From assembly GCF_019703515.2 (NCBI RefSeq), contig NC_059372.1, positions 11,517,492-11,581,491 of the forward strand: a stretch of 64,000 bases of DNA, given 5' to 3'. This DNA is from Myxocyprinus asiaticus. Its lineage: Eukaryota; Chordata; Actinopteri; Cypriniformes; Catostomidae. The position numbers and the translations under genes are program-made. This document shows, piece by piece, positions 42,730-55,611 of this stretch; positions within the stretch are counted from its first letter, which is position 1, and every line of letters begins with the position of its first letter. The notes beneath the pieces were generated by a model. That model saw nothing but the letters and a program-made list of their open reading frames with translations, did no database searches and was not told the origin of the DNA.

Positions 42730-44780
42730 GCATACTGGTTAATTAAATTACTTAAGAGGCCCACACTGTAACATGAGAATAACCCCTTAAAAAGGAAAGA
42801 AGTGTGAAGACGCTGCAAGGGCAGCACAGATTAATAATGCAGCCTTTTCTCTGTGAGCCACTGACCGGGTCACTGCTGTCTCGAGGCAAAACAGAGATCA
42901 AGAGGTGAAAGGTGAACTCTGGAGTAACTGCATATATTAGCAGGCTTAGGCATGCGAGGAGTGCTTCGTGCATATAACTGTCCTTATAGGCGAAACAAAA
43001 TGGTTTTAGTAAGCAGAAGTCACAGCGATATACCTCAGAAAATCTATTTAACAAGCCCTCTCGAAGAACATATAATTAATAATTAATTTTAATAAGTTGC
43101 CTTTGTTATTTGTTTGATTAAGGCATCTGGATTTGAATTATCTAATTGAAAATTACAAGGGCATTTAATATAAGAACATTGCTATTTTTTATATTTTTTT
43201 AAAGATGAATCTGTTCTCAAGGCTACATTGCTTTTGTTAAATATTAGGCTACTTTTCTTGTCACTTGTGTTAAATGAGTAATTTGGAAAATTCCTAAAAT
43301 TAAGAAAAGGCTACAAGCTGAACTTTGACGATTTTTTTTTTTTTTTTTTTTTTTTTTTGTGCCAAGCAAGAACGAAATTCATGTCGTGCAAATGCATGGA
43401 TCAAGTTTGTTTACTGTTCTTTCTAGCTATGAGTTTCGTACTTTCAGGGACAAATGAGTTCATTTGAGCTAGGCTACTCCTTACTTTTTCAGGTTGATAT
43501 TAGGGGAGTGTTGCTGATAATAACCGTTTTAAAATATAGGCTTACTACTAATTTAACTGTGCATTATCTTCTGCAAGACGTCTTCCATTCAAATGCTGTA
43601 ATTATTCAACCCATCAAGTCAAATCAATTAAAAGTCAATCTACTTAAATCCACATATCAATAAATCGATCGTTTAGAAATGACGATAGTCTTCTTTCTCA
43701 TTTAAGATAATTCCAGCAATTATTCCTGTCCTTCCATGCCCATCGAATAGCAGTGAAAACGGGATCAGACAGGGAAAATAAACAGCCTGACTAAGGAAGA
43801 ACTGGGAAAGTCATTGCTTCTCCCTAACATTTTAAAGTGGGCAAATCTGGTTAAGTTAAACTGAAATATGGCATCTCAGTAAAATACACCCTGAATGCAT
43901 TCGAAAAATAAACAGTGCTTTTGCAAAGAGAAGAGCAATAAAATCTATCTCAGTTCATCCTCCACCAACATTGTTCATCTACCTATCTATGTGCATCAGT
44001 GCTTTGATGCCATCAAAATGAGAAGTTGGTATCAGCGAAGGTTCAACCCGTGGCACTTGATTTAACCTCTTCCAGCAATAAATTGGTGAAAATACACGGC
44101 TAAGTGGAGGCACTTTGTACGTTGACAGCTTTTAGCCATTATTTAGAAAGACGAGTATCACCGATCATCTTGCGGCGCTCTTTATTCGCAGATAAAAGCT
44201 CAAGCAGCTTGGATATGACAGACATAGTATGTCTGCGAAGATCATATACGGAAAACAGAGAGCTAACCTGTTGAGTGTGTTTCTAAATGTGTGTGCGCGT
44301 GTAATTGTGCTAACAGAAGTAGATGTGTTTTTAGCATTTCTAAAATTTGAACAAACACCATTTTCCTTCTCAAAATAGTGACATTCATAAATAGTATGCT
44401 CATTTTCTTTTTTTCCGATATTCAGTTCCAGATCAATTGTTACCAGAATGTGTTTTTTCTAGAAGATATTAGCGAAAAACATTGCTTTTGGATTTAATCC
44501 AGTCGATTTTGTTTAGAAGTCTTGGATAAAAATCAAATGAGACCAATTAGTTATATAAGATGTCTATTTTTCCTGTTATTTAATAACATAAATTTTTTTT
44601 TAAAAAATACAACATTATTATAATTAGGTTTATAGCAATACAATTATGTTTAAAACATCAACAGGTGAGCAAACTTGCCAAGTTTCTTTTAAAGTAGAGA
44701 GTGACTGTTTTTTAAAAAAAATTTTTAAATTTTTTAATTTATTTTTTTTTTATAAAGATTGGAGACATGAATAAATATGT
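42730..44780. other. Low-repeat non-coding sequence, candidate regulatory DNA
   Basis: A 28-base T run at about 43331-43358 is the only simple repeat of note. From 43690 to 44270 the sequence is unique, with AAGATAATTCCAGCAATTAT, GCAATAAATTGGTG and CGGCGCTC-like CpG pieces (CTTGCGGCGCTCTTTATTCG). Similar texture is common in deeply conserved non-coding elements. No frame longer than 70 codons. Confidence 0.3.
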
Positions 44781-45083
44781 ATTTTTGGAGACAGACGTCA
44801 TTTTCTGTGTGTAAATACTTTTGATCGTTTCATAGGATTATGTCTTGAAAATGTTGACTTGCTCCATGAAGTGCATGTGATCGTCCACGTTTGTCCCAAC
44901 AATATTGCCCCTTTACCAAAACGAACTTTTCTCTGGAGATGAACACGTGTCTGTTTTGCTCGATGGTGAATCTTCATCATTCCCAGAAACCACCATTAAT
45001 CCTGGAACTAGGCCTTCCCGCAGCATTTTCTGTGTTTCACGCGTCTCAGATCTTCACTTGTGTTTCGCTCAAGTGGAGAGTGT

Positions 45084-45284
45084 TTAACTCGAGTCAGATA
45101 TTTGTTGAAATGGAATTCCTTTCCAGTTCTGAGAGTTTTTGGTGGTAAAATTGGTTCGCGGGACCCCACCGGCAGTGTATCCGCTCGAGGAGTCCTCTTC
45201 AGGATCTCGTCCGTGGTCCGCCTTCAGCTCGGGGTCCGAGCATCTCCCCAGCTGTATTTTGGCTGTAAAGGCAATGCAATACAT
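45084..45284 (-). CDS. Candidate terminal exon in a CpG-bearing island, gene unknown
   Basis: A 200-bp segment is clearly richer in G+C and CpG than its AT-rich surroundings (TCGCGGGACCCC, CTCGTCCGTGGTCCG). On the minus strand it can be read from a plausible acceptor (TTGCCTTTACAG just before 45268) as [20 protein letters not shown], then [20 protein letters not shown] and on to QQISDSS and a TAA at 45084-45086. The charged, Ser-rich content would suit the tail of a transcription factor, but I do not recognise it. Plus-strand frames (44905-45087, 45060-45359) are also open, so it might be a CpG island or untranslated exon instead. Confidence 0.25.
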   Translation of the reverse strand: MYCIAFTAKIQLGRCSDPELKADHGRDPEEDSSSGYTAGGVPRTNFTTKNSQNWKGIPFQQISDSS

Positions 45285-45359
45285 ATAAATAAAATAGTTG
45301 CTCTTTTAAGTAGGCGGTGGAAAAATCATTCCCAACTTACATTTTATTTCAAGTTTTAA

Positions 45360-46119
45360 TAACAAAAATATTTAACATCATGAAATATATAAATGACAGA
45401 CATGTAGGCTATATCGTTACAATTATTATGATTATTATTTTTTAGAAAAGCGTTAAAATCACTGAATATACCTATATATAGAGCTATTGTTATTAAATAT
45501 TAATAATGCTGTTAATGGGATATGCAGCGCAGATTTTGAAACGAATTTATCTACATTTATTAATCAAAAACAAAAAGGTACACGGGCGTTATGAATCTAA
45601 GTTCAGATTGCATAAACTATATAGGCTATAAGCAAATACTTCAATGTTCAGATGGTGTTCATTTGTCTTGTTGTGATAACTTTGTTAATTATATTTCTAA
45701 AACATAGCCTGCAAATATACCTTTTAATATATATATATATATATATATAAACATCAATTAAAGCTGGAAAAGAGCTTGACAAAATGCATTAGTTTATGAC
45801 TGATAAAAGTGAGTCATATAGTGATATTTCTGTGATCCCTGATGTCTGCCTTCAGGTTTTACTTGGAGACATTTGCACTATTTTGGGGTAACTGCAAAAG
45901 ATCAACTTTAATTAATCTTGTAAGTTAAAATTATAAAAAAATCTTGATATGACACTGAAAAAGCTCTTATTTTTCTTCCATATATGCCACTTACCAAGTA
46001 CACATTGTAGAAAAAAAGAATAATATTTTGCATTGTAATCACATAAAAAAAAAAAAACATTCCAATAGCAAAAAATAAAAATAAAATATAAATAAATAAA
46101 TAAATAATAACAATAATAA

Positions 46120-46162
<43 letters not shown>

Positions 46163-49100
46163 AAAAAAATTCAATGAGGTGCAGGCTGGTCACTTAATCG
46201 ACTTGTGTGAATTTCTGGAGAAGGTGATTATCATTGTGTGGGAGTTTATGATTACATGATTACTTAACCTGAATATAAAGATCCCTTCTGTCTTTTTGAA
46301 CTTCACAGATGTCATAACATGCCAGAGATGCTGCTGTGCTGCACAGTGCTATGCTTTGTATAAGTCCCCTAAATACAGCAGTCAAGGTGCATTTAAACCT
46401 AAATAAAGGGCATCCAAATTTCATTCTGTAGGCTAATTTTAGAATAGGGTTAAACCTGCAGTTGAACTGAGGTAGTCAACTAATGGCTGTTTTAATAGAA
46501 ACCCATCATGTTTGTTGTTTGCTTGTGGTGTTTGCTCTCTGAAGCACACAGGATGTTGCACATTCCTTTATGGCACAAAGAGAGGGGTCAGACGGGAAAA
46601 GCCCCTGGAGTGATAGAGGCACACTGAGCACTCACTGTTACAGTTGCAAGTGTCTTTCTAACCTCTATGCCATCTGCACAACATGTGTGTGTGTGCTCTT
46701 GTCATTGCAGTCAAGGACTTACTATCTGAACAGATGCATGAAATAAAAAAATAAAAAACAACAAAAGCTAATAAATGCACACCATTTTGACTGCAATTTA
46801 AAAAAAATGGATTAGCAAACCCCAAACAATCTGACCAAAGTAAGTCCAAAAGACCTTGCCAATTAGAATGCTGACCTATAGCTGAATAAACTCTACATGG
46901 CACTAATAGCAAGTCTTCACTTTGACTCTTTTGGCTCAGAGCTCAAACAGTTGATTTTGCAGTTGATTTTGAGAGCAATTGGCTCTGATCTTTGTCTTGT
47001 TTTCACTGTACACAATCAAAATAACTCAAATCTCAACTGTTAACAAAGTAAACAGAGAGCTGAAAAAAGGCAAATGTAAGGTCATCCTTAATATTCACCA
47101 GGGACATTCTAACAATCAGTGCATTCACTGACAAAAATGAAGTAATTAAGCAATTTCCTTGGGAAATAAAAAATGTGCATGAAAACTCTGATTGAGTTTC
47201 TGGATAATAGAATTGGCAGTCGCCAGTAGGCATAAAGGAATCAAACTAAATATTTGAGGAATGACTTGGAAATGGCCAGCCAGCCAGAGGGATGACGTGG
47301 CCCACTAAGCCTAAAAGAGAGCAGAGAAAAGGGGGGTCAGGGATCGATACAGATTGCCTCAGTCATCTGGGCATCCAGCCCACAGTAATTCAGGTGCTGT
47401 CAGGGTTTAATTGAAGAATGGCGCATGGAGAATATGTGCACTGTACTGGGGGATCCAGGTAGACTCTGTGTAAGATTTTATTCATGTTGAAAATAGAAAA
47501 CATTTTGATGTTGCCCAATAAAAACAATAACCTTCCCAGTGCATGTAATCTCTCACTTATCTTTTATTTAACTTGAAAACAAAACTGACTTTTCCCTGCC
47601 TTTACCATTTTTTTCTTGTCCTTTTTGCATTAAGTCATAATGAGTTTATGTAACATTCAACTATCATTTAACATTGGCTGGTGTGTTGATGTGAGTTTTA
47701 TCTTGAGCGCATGTGAACCTCTCAAATATCAAACACTTTCAGGCTAAGACTTGAGATAAAACTGAATAGACTTAAATAACCATTTGATACTGCTCTCATT
47801 AAACCTAATTTTACTACCGGTAAAACTATGATGGTCTGATGACAAACACAATCGCTGAATGGGGGTTGATAGGCACCAGAAAGACAAGCTTTTAGGATTT
47901 GATAAAGCAGGCCTCTTCATCCTATTTTCCTGACCACCGCTGTTGTTCATACATGGGGCAATAGAGTCTCAAATGCCCTTTTCCCTGACATATTTGCTTG
48001 TGAGTTATTTTACATCATCATTGTGGCCTGGGAAGACATTCTTCTCTTTGACAGTCTAGAGACCATATGAATGCTCTATAACTGATTCTTAGGAAATGAC
48101 AAATCAAATGGGGCTCTTTGGTTTTGCCATCAAGCCTATTACATGTATTGTGATTTATTGAGGGGACAAGTGATTAACAATTTAACACACAGCTCTCACA
48201 ACAAACATGAAATACTTTGACATAATACAGGTCAAATGTCATTGAGCATGACATTTTATGAGCATATGTCAAGTAACTCACATTTGAACCACATTAAACA
48301 CAGACCTTTCCAATAATTACTCTGGTTAAGGATTACCGTGAGATTCTGACAGACATTTTCCAGCATTCAATATAGAAAATTAATTGCAGCATATAAACAT
48401 TGGGCTATATTAAGATTTAGGGCTCTGTTGAGGAAAGTGTTCCTCTGAAGTTTTTTTGGCTCTGGATAGAGAGCTAGGGGGTGCTGGACTCCTTTAAGTA
48501 TTCTGAGCTGGTTCTTGTCAATGAGAGGAGTTTGAGGGGATGCACATACAGAATAGAATGGATTGGAATTTGCTATTTATAAAAACTGAGGAATTCGGTT
48601 TGGCATGTTTTTGCTGACCCATTTGAACACTAAAACAGAGAATATATTACACAATCCTTCATTTTTAAATGTTTCACTTTAAAAGTTTTCAGCACTCAGA
48701 TTGTTGATGGGCAGTCTGATTTGTGAAGCAAGAACTTCCTGCCTCTGACACATGTCAAATCTGTGGAGGATTGGCGAGATTCATCAGCAGCTTCATTCTT
48801 TTGCTACTTTTTGTGGGGCCTTCAAAGTCTTCACATTAACTTACATGGAAATCAGGTGCCTTTAGAAAATCGTCAAACTGTTATTATACTAACATTTCTG
48901 TTCAAACATACACTTTAACTTGACTATCTAAATGGAAACCTTTTTTTTTTTTTTTTTTTTTTTAGAATAATAATCTTTGTTATTAATCATTTTTCCAATT
49001 GATTACATTCTCAGATGACCACAAGGGAGATTGTGGACAATTTTGTCCCCAGAGTATAGTTAAACACACCCAACTACACAGCTTTTTAAGTTGTTTATAT

Positions 49101-49300
49101 GTACGGCCTATTGGAAACCCTCACTTCGAAGTTTGAGTTTTCTTCTTGTCCCACTTTGGTTGCACCAAAGGCTACTTATTGTAGTCTGGGAAAATCGGTT
49201 CATAATTGGAAAACATGTACAATATAAAAAACACAGTTAACATTATAATTTAAACAGTACCACAAGGATTTCTAAGAAAAATAGCCAAATTCTGAAGAGG
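45360..49300. other. AT-rich to unique non-coding sequence
   Basis: It contains AT microsatellites at 45728-45750 and 46125-46158 and a T-run at 48943-48963. Blocks 47280-47470 (CACAGTAATTCAGGTGCTG, GGGTTTAATTGAAG) and 48700-48860 are unique and could be conserved regulatory DNA. No gene recognised. Confidence 0.35.
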
Positions 49301-49466
49301 CACATATGTTGCCGTTTCCCTACGCCAGAGTTATGGAGTGACTAGACCCAACCAATATATCACCTCGCTGTAGGGGTGCGCTTCAGACATTAAAAGTTAA
49401 ACTTTTCAACTTACCTGCACATGGCTGATTTCTCCTCACTCTTATCCAATCGAATGACTTTCTACA

Positions 49467-49801
49467 TTAGAATGTCTCATTTAACGCATTTAGAGCCTCT
49501 TGTCTGTTGTTATTGTCCTTAACTGCGGGGTGATGTCTTGGGCCATCGAATTTGTGGACATCGAGGTTTGTGTTGACTGGGCCAGCTTCACTGTGTGCAC
49601 CGGAGAAAGTTCTTAAAGTGTCTGAGCAAGGCGAGAGACCCGCTCTGGAAAGACCCCGTTCTCGACAGCTTTGGAAGGAGGGGACTTGGGGTCGGCTGGG
49701 GTACACTGGTCTATAGAAATCTTGATTATGGGGGAAGGGGGGTCTGGTAGAATTAGCATGGCCATGATCCTCACAGGACTTTGAACACGCGGCTGTGGCA
49801 C
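49467..49801 (-). other. Second CpG-bearing island with open frames, possible 5' exon
   Basis: On the minus strand two frames overlap. One (49613-49801) reads [20 protein letters not shown] followed by [15 protein letters not shown] and stops at 49613. The other (49467-49706) reads from [20 protein letters not shown] to NALNETF. The Pro/Ser-rich first frame, with an ATG in GATCATGGCCATGC context, looks more protein-like than random. If real, it lies about 4.3 kb upstream of the candidate exon at 45084-45284 on the same strand, so the two might belong to one transcript. No family recognised. Confidence 0.2.
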
Positions 49802-50539
49802 TTAGATTTGTGAAATTATACTGAAGGAAATCCGCCTCGCTATTGACACGTCCCTCCTCTCTGGTTCGTAAATCAGAATTAGCTTCATGGTCCTAATGCA
49901 GATGCTTGAGTCCAGTTGCATGATAGCCCTTGATGAAAACTGAGCTTGTGTCCCCGCCGCCAATAAACTCTTGATAAGTACTCATGACTGCATTTCATAT
50001 ATTCCAAAATGTCATCCAAGACCGAAAGCGACAGAAACTCCATCCACTCAGACGCCACTCATGAGCGTATTAGGATACAAGGACATGCCTTGTAGAAACA
50101 TTCCATCTTTGATGGACGGGGATGACGTGCCCTCTAACTCTTGGCCAATAGCCGGACATCTCCTTCATCTGAGTGAGCGTTAATTTACCAAAGCAAGCAA
50201 GTTTGGACGACTTATTTGACCTGCTAATAAGGTCCTGTTGAGTGTGCTGGCGCGTGTATGAAGGGGGGCTCAATATCAGCACTTCATCTCATATTGAATA
50301 ATATTATTTTATCATTGCTAACATCCTTTTCTTGGATAATTTTTAGTGGTAGAATTTTGCATGCCATGACATTTGTTAAAAGTAACACCAGTGGTATTAA
50401 TAAACTGATGTTTCACATCCTGAGATTCAAAATAATATTTTTTATTATTGTGCTTGATATTTAACAAGCTTAGAAGTAAGCAAATTAGCCTACCCCGTTA
50501 AGAATATTTTTGCTTTACAGGTCAACTTTCTTGTCCTTA

Positions 50540-50830
50540 TATTGTGCTTGTTTTCAGAAGGCCCAACCATTCGAGTTTCAAATTGGCCCGCACAGAAAAT
50601 CAATAAAGACATTTTGTCAGCAGTAGCATTGTCTTACCCGAAATGACTATGCACCTGAGGGATTAAGGTCTTAAGCCAGTGTCAGTAGTTGTTAATTAGA
50701 AAACCATGGCGATAAAATTAAACATTTGGCGATTGTAAAAGGACATAATGAAACTTTTAATTGACGTGAAAATCAATTAAGGCCTCTTCCAGCGTTGGGT
50801 ATATTTGCAGGTAGCACACGTTAACACATG
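50540..50830. promoter_or_regulatory. Candidate conserved regulatory block
   Basis: The block is unique sequence dense in homeodomain-type cores: GTTGTTAATTAGAAAACC, AAAATTAAACATTTGGCG, CTTTTAATTGACG and AAAATCAATTAAGGCC within about 110 bp. No repeat features and no coding frame. Function is inferred from motif density only. Confidence 0.3.
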
Positions 50831-51062
50831 AATGAACAACTACTTCTTGAGAAATTTTAAAATGTTTCCCCTTTTGCAAAAGTATCCCCAAATACTTCGC
50901 AAAAATTATTGGTCATAAGGAATCTAACATAACAGTTTAAAAGGCATCATAAGGTCATTGTACGAGGAGATTCATAAGTGGTTATGTGTGCTCTACACAG
51001 CTGTGGATGTAGGGTCATACGTCGGTCGAATGATAATCAGCAGCTGCTTCCCTTGCCATGAT

Positions 51063-51088
51063 AAACAAATGTTTTTTTTTTTTTTTTT
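51063..51088. repeat. Poly-T tract
   Basis: A T run near 51071-51089 in otherwise AT-rich sequence; no function inferred. Confidence 0.7.
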
Positions 51089-51416
51089 TGTGGTTTTCTT
51101 CATGTTAATTTTCTTCATGTAAATTTTTTTTCAAACACATGACAATTCAAACAAAAATAATTTCAAAAATGTATAGTTAAACGCAAATTTACGTAATATA
51201 CTACGAAACTTGATTGTATATGCTGAAATTTTAAAAAGACAAAAGAAAACAAATTACAGTTGCATTTACATTTAAAACTTTTGATATAGATCTGTATAGA
51301 CTTGTAGACTATATATGCAGACTACTTTCTTTCTTATAGTAATAAAATTCTCTTATCTTACAGTATCCCCCCCCCCTTTTTTTTTTTTGACATCATATTT
51401 TAAATTGTGACGCCAG

Positions 51417-52773
51417 CACTGAAAAACATTACGAGTAAGATTTACTTAATTTAAATTTCGCAAGTTTTTGCACACAGTTTTTATAAGTACATTTTAATGG
51501 TATAAAATTAAGTAAAATCTACTTACATTCATGACACAATATTGATTGATGTGAGAGAGTACTTTGAACTTAATTTTTTTTGTAACTTTTACTTACAAAT
51601 CTGATGTAAATGGTATACAAATAAGCTTAGTACATTTTCAAATGAACACTGTCCACATTCCACATTTTGAACTATCATTACTTACATGTTAAATATTGTA
51701 CCACATGGCATATGGAAGCTTCCCCAGGAAAGCTCCAAGCATGCTATAAAGTTTATTTATAACATCACCTTGCATCACTGACAATGAGATCACAATATGA
51801 AGCTGCGCACGCATGATGGTAACAATTCAAATAATTTTTTATCTTGAACGGGTAATTTTGAGTAGAAAATTAATTTCAGACTTTACAAAACAAGAAGTTA
51901 TCAAGTAACAACAAAATCAACATTAAAAATGGTGTAAATAAACTTGCAAACAGTGAAACCATGCAAGCTCATTAATTATTCAAGCCCTGTGCATGCTGGG
52001 AACAACAGTTTCGAAACGTTCAGTAAAATGTACCTAATTTATTTATGACTGAAATGTACTCAAATTAACGAATAAAATATGACAAGGTTTTCTACTTTAG
52101 GATTGATACATGATGACACATTGTAAAAGTAACAAATAATCATAAATAATATTTAATTATAAGCTAAAGCATGCATTTTTACATGTTTGAATTAAAAACA
52201 ATTGTAGTATTTACCAGGGACTAAAAAACGAAATGCTTTTAATTTCAGTTCGTTCTGATCAAAAACGGTATTTTTTCGTTCCGGTTCAGAAATTCCATAA
52301 CCTCCTTTCCAAAAGTTTACCGGTTAGAACAGAATAAAACAATGGTTAATAACGTTCTTTTTTAAATGACGGGACTCTGTGCTAAGTGGTGGGTGAAATA
52401 CAAATGCCAGCGTTGCCAGATCGCACAACAGGCGGTGGGGTTGGGCAACATGAAGTGGTGTAGTTCCAGAAACTGACTGTGAGAAACCCTCTGGCCTTTA
52501 GTTTCATGAAAAAATGATTGGAACAAAATGAACCAGTTTCCAGCATTTAAAAATAACGTTTTCACTCCGGAACAATTGAAAATCACATTGTTCCGGTTTT
52601 CGGTTATGTTCTGCAAAAAAAATTTCGTTTTTGTTCCTTGAACCATTTTTAGTCACTAGTATTAGCTTAATTTTTCAAGTTCATGTGTAAACTAACTTAT
52701 TCAATGTAGAAAGTACTTAATCTTTTCTGCTATATTTACTTTTATATATTTACCACAAAATATTTTTTCAGTG
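51417..52773. mobile_element. CACTG...CAGTG-ended element carrying a small hAT
   Basis: The ends CACTGAAAAACATTACG and, reversed, CACTGAAAAAATATTTTG face each other. The interior holds short repeats around TTACTTA and a GTGCATGCTGGGAACAAC block, typical of this class of fish element. The flanks do not show a clear duplication. A hAT-like element (52215-52658) is nested inside. No transposase. Confidence 0.6.
52215..52658. mobile_element. Short hAT-like element nested in the CACTG element
   Basis: The left end CAGGGACTAAAAAACG pairs with the reversed right end TAGTGACTAAAAATGG. The flanking octamers GTATTTAC (52207-52214) and GTATTAGC (52659-52666) agree at 6 of 8 positions. The interior contains CGTTCCGGTTC and, inverted, GAACAATTG/TTGTTCCGG motifs. 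Length 444 bp; no transposase. Confidence 0.7.
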
Positions 52774-54690
52774 CAATGAGTGCACAAGCTTTTTAAACTT
52801 GAATGAAGTGAAAGATACACATATGAAATATATATGACAATGAAAATGCCTCAGTGTTTGTTTTTATTATTATTATTTGACATTTATTTCAACAATGTTG
52901 AAAAACCCAAAAAATATTTTGTGACGTAACCTTAAATGTGCATCATGTGGTAATGTTACCATTAGCTAACAATGTTCAAGTAAAAAATACTGTGAAATGT
53001 AGAAACAGCTCATTAAGGTATATGCCTATCAATTACACATTTTTGTGAGAAAAAAATAGCAAAGTTAGGGTTAGAGTTTTGTATTTGATTTTGATCCTCA
53101 CTTTTTGCATGTCTAAAACATGACAAAAACGTCTGTTTTTACAACCAATTTCCTCTCTATAAATATTTTACATTTTGGCATTTATATTCACTCTAACCAT
53201 AATAACAGTGTTTATATTGCATAAAAAAAACATCAGCTTATTGGGTCAATAAAAGATGTTTTACTGTCTCTTTTATCTTAACCACTGTAAGCACGTGTGA
53301 AAAATATTTTTTCATCAGTATGTGTATTCCCTGGAATTCTAACACAACCTTGGTGTTGCTAGTGCCATGCTTTAGTAAAGCATCAGGAGTTAAAACAGAG
53401 CCTGGCCAAGGAGGTGACAGTGTTCAGACTGAAATTAAAAGATACTTACATTTTAGAGTTTTTTAACATTTAAAAAAATGTGAATTATAAAATATTCAAA
53501 AAGTTAGTAGACTCTAATACTAGTCTGCATTTCAACCAGAACATAAAGCCACCTGTACAAGTTCCATATGAACTACTGCCCAGGACAGAAGGAGAAATTC
53601 TCACTTATATGGCCAATAAAGAGTTTTACTAGGGCTCTGCAGTGATTAAAAAACAATCTCAAATAATCAACAATGTATAACTGTGCACTCACAACCCAGA
53701 AAGCTGGTCCCAGCTGGAAGAATAAATGGAATTCTACAGGCAGCAATGCACTGAATGACGGATTGCAATATATCCCTTCCCTCTGTACATTTGCATGGTA
53801 CACTTATCCATCTTCATGTCAGCTGTGGGGTTACCCAGGGTTCACGCGCTAGCTTGTTTCACTCCTCTCCGCTCAATAAATAAATCTCTGCTTCTCTCTG
53901 TTTACGGGCTGAATATAAATTTGTTTGCAGTCGATCGCGGGCCTGTGTGAAGGCATTAGAAATTGTATTTCTGTAATGGGTTTCAGCATGGGCAAAACAA
54001 GAGTTGCAGAAGTGTTTGCTGCAGGGTATGAAAAAAACAGGTGTGTGCACTGCTCCACCTCAATAAGATTATACACACTTTTATAGTCCAGATAAGATAA
54101 ATTTGCTCTGGGCTGAAATTAAAATGGATTTAAACTGAATTTTAATGTTATTTACTCTCGTTTTATGAAGATCAAATATTAAGGCTTTATTAGTCTCTCC
54201 TTGCGCCATATGTTTGATTAGTCTAAACTTTAAGAGGTAGCAGTGTTGAACATACCTCCATGTGTTGTTTACAGTCTTTGACCCCAGTTGAACAGCTCCG
54301 GGTAAACAAGCCATTGCACACTCCCCTAAATTCTTAACAGCTTGCGTCCCATCAACATGCATATTTACCAGGACAGATGACAGGAAAATAGGCTCATGTT
54401 CAGAATCATATCCTTTATTGACTGGAAAGAGACCAAATAATACCAACTTGGCACATCTAAGCTAATTCCAGCCACATCCTGGAAGTTGCTATTAGTGTTT
54501 TGGCAGTAGTAGGAGATAAACTGTGCACATCTCAATCCAAGTACAATTCTCACTTCGGCCACAAACAACAGGGACTAGGCTGTCTCTAAGCTTCCCTCTG
54601 TGAAGTAATTATATGCATGTTCACCTCTCTGTCCCTTTACCCCTATAACTAGTGTGTGATGAAAATGACAGTGTTTATGGTCTGAATGTA
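52774..54690. other. Non-coding sequence, nothing recognised
   Basis: AT-rich sequence with scattered short frames on the minus strand (for example 54081-54446) that show no known domain. No RNA gene or repeat ends recognised. Confidence 0.35.
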
Positions 54691-55075
54691 TCACTCGTCT
54701 CATTAGGGAGTATTTGATTACCTGATTTATCTTTGGCGATCTTGCCACCAAGCCAGTGGATCATGGCCATGATGTTGGGATCATATCATTGGCTGATATT
54801 GACCTCTAATTTCTGTGACAGTGCTCTGGAATGATGAGTCGTGGCCCTGGTTTAACCCAGAGGGCTGTCAGGCCTAATTATATCTCATCTTTGAGCCCTG
54901 AAAATGCCAGGAGTGAGACACTGCTGACAGATGACTGTCACCGCCGGCAGAAAGGTCATTGCTGTTAATGCAAAGCGGGCCTGTCGCAGATGATTGGTTA
55001 AGGGCTTGTAATCTATGCACTTGCGTACACCTTATTTTATCACTGGGAAACACACCTTGCAGCCAAAGAGGGGAG
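54691..55075. promoter_or_regulatory. Candidate conserved regulatory block
   Basis: Unique, balanced-composition sequence contains CTCATTAGGGAG, TTGATTACCTGATTTATC, GCCTAATTATATCTC and TTGCTGTTAATGCAAAGC. A GA-rich tail (55105-55225) follows. The texture resembles developmental enhancers, but this was not tested by comparison. Confidence 0.25.
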
Positions 55076-55611
55076 CCAAAGGAACAGCAGCCCGGCCTAG
55101 AAAGAAGGAGAGAGAGAGAGATAGAGAGATGGGAATGGAATAGAGAGAAAATGAAAGACTGAGAACCAAAGAGGGAATCACAAAGAGAGTAAGCAAGATA
55201 GAAAAAAAGAGTGAGAGAGAGAAAGGGTAGATTTAACATCAACAGTCATTGATAACATAAACAGCAGTAATTGATTGAGCACTTTGCTGACGAGGTTATG
55301 TTTAAACTTGCAGTGGGGCATTTTACTCAAGAGGAGGCAAATGATTTGGATAACATAGCACGATGACGGCAGTTTTTGTCTGACCACAACAAGCTTTTCA
55401 TTGAAGAGAGATATTTTTACAATCTTCATATTTTATGTTTGCCATTCAATGACAATTTCAGTGTTCATTAATGAAGGGCTTCTTAACTGGTTTTGCTTCA
55501 GGAACCAGATTACATTAGAGACTGTTGTAATTCAGGCAAATAATTATTTTTTGAACGGATAATTGCCCTTTTCTGTCCTTTTCTTCAGTGTTACATGAAC
55601 CGGTAACCCAT

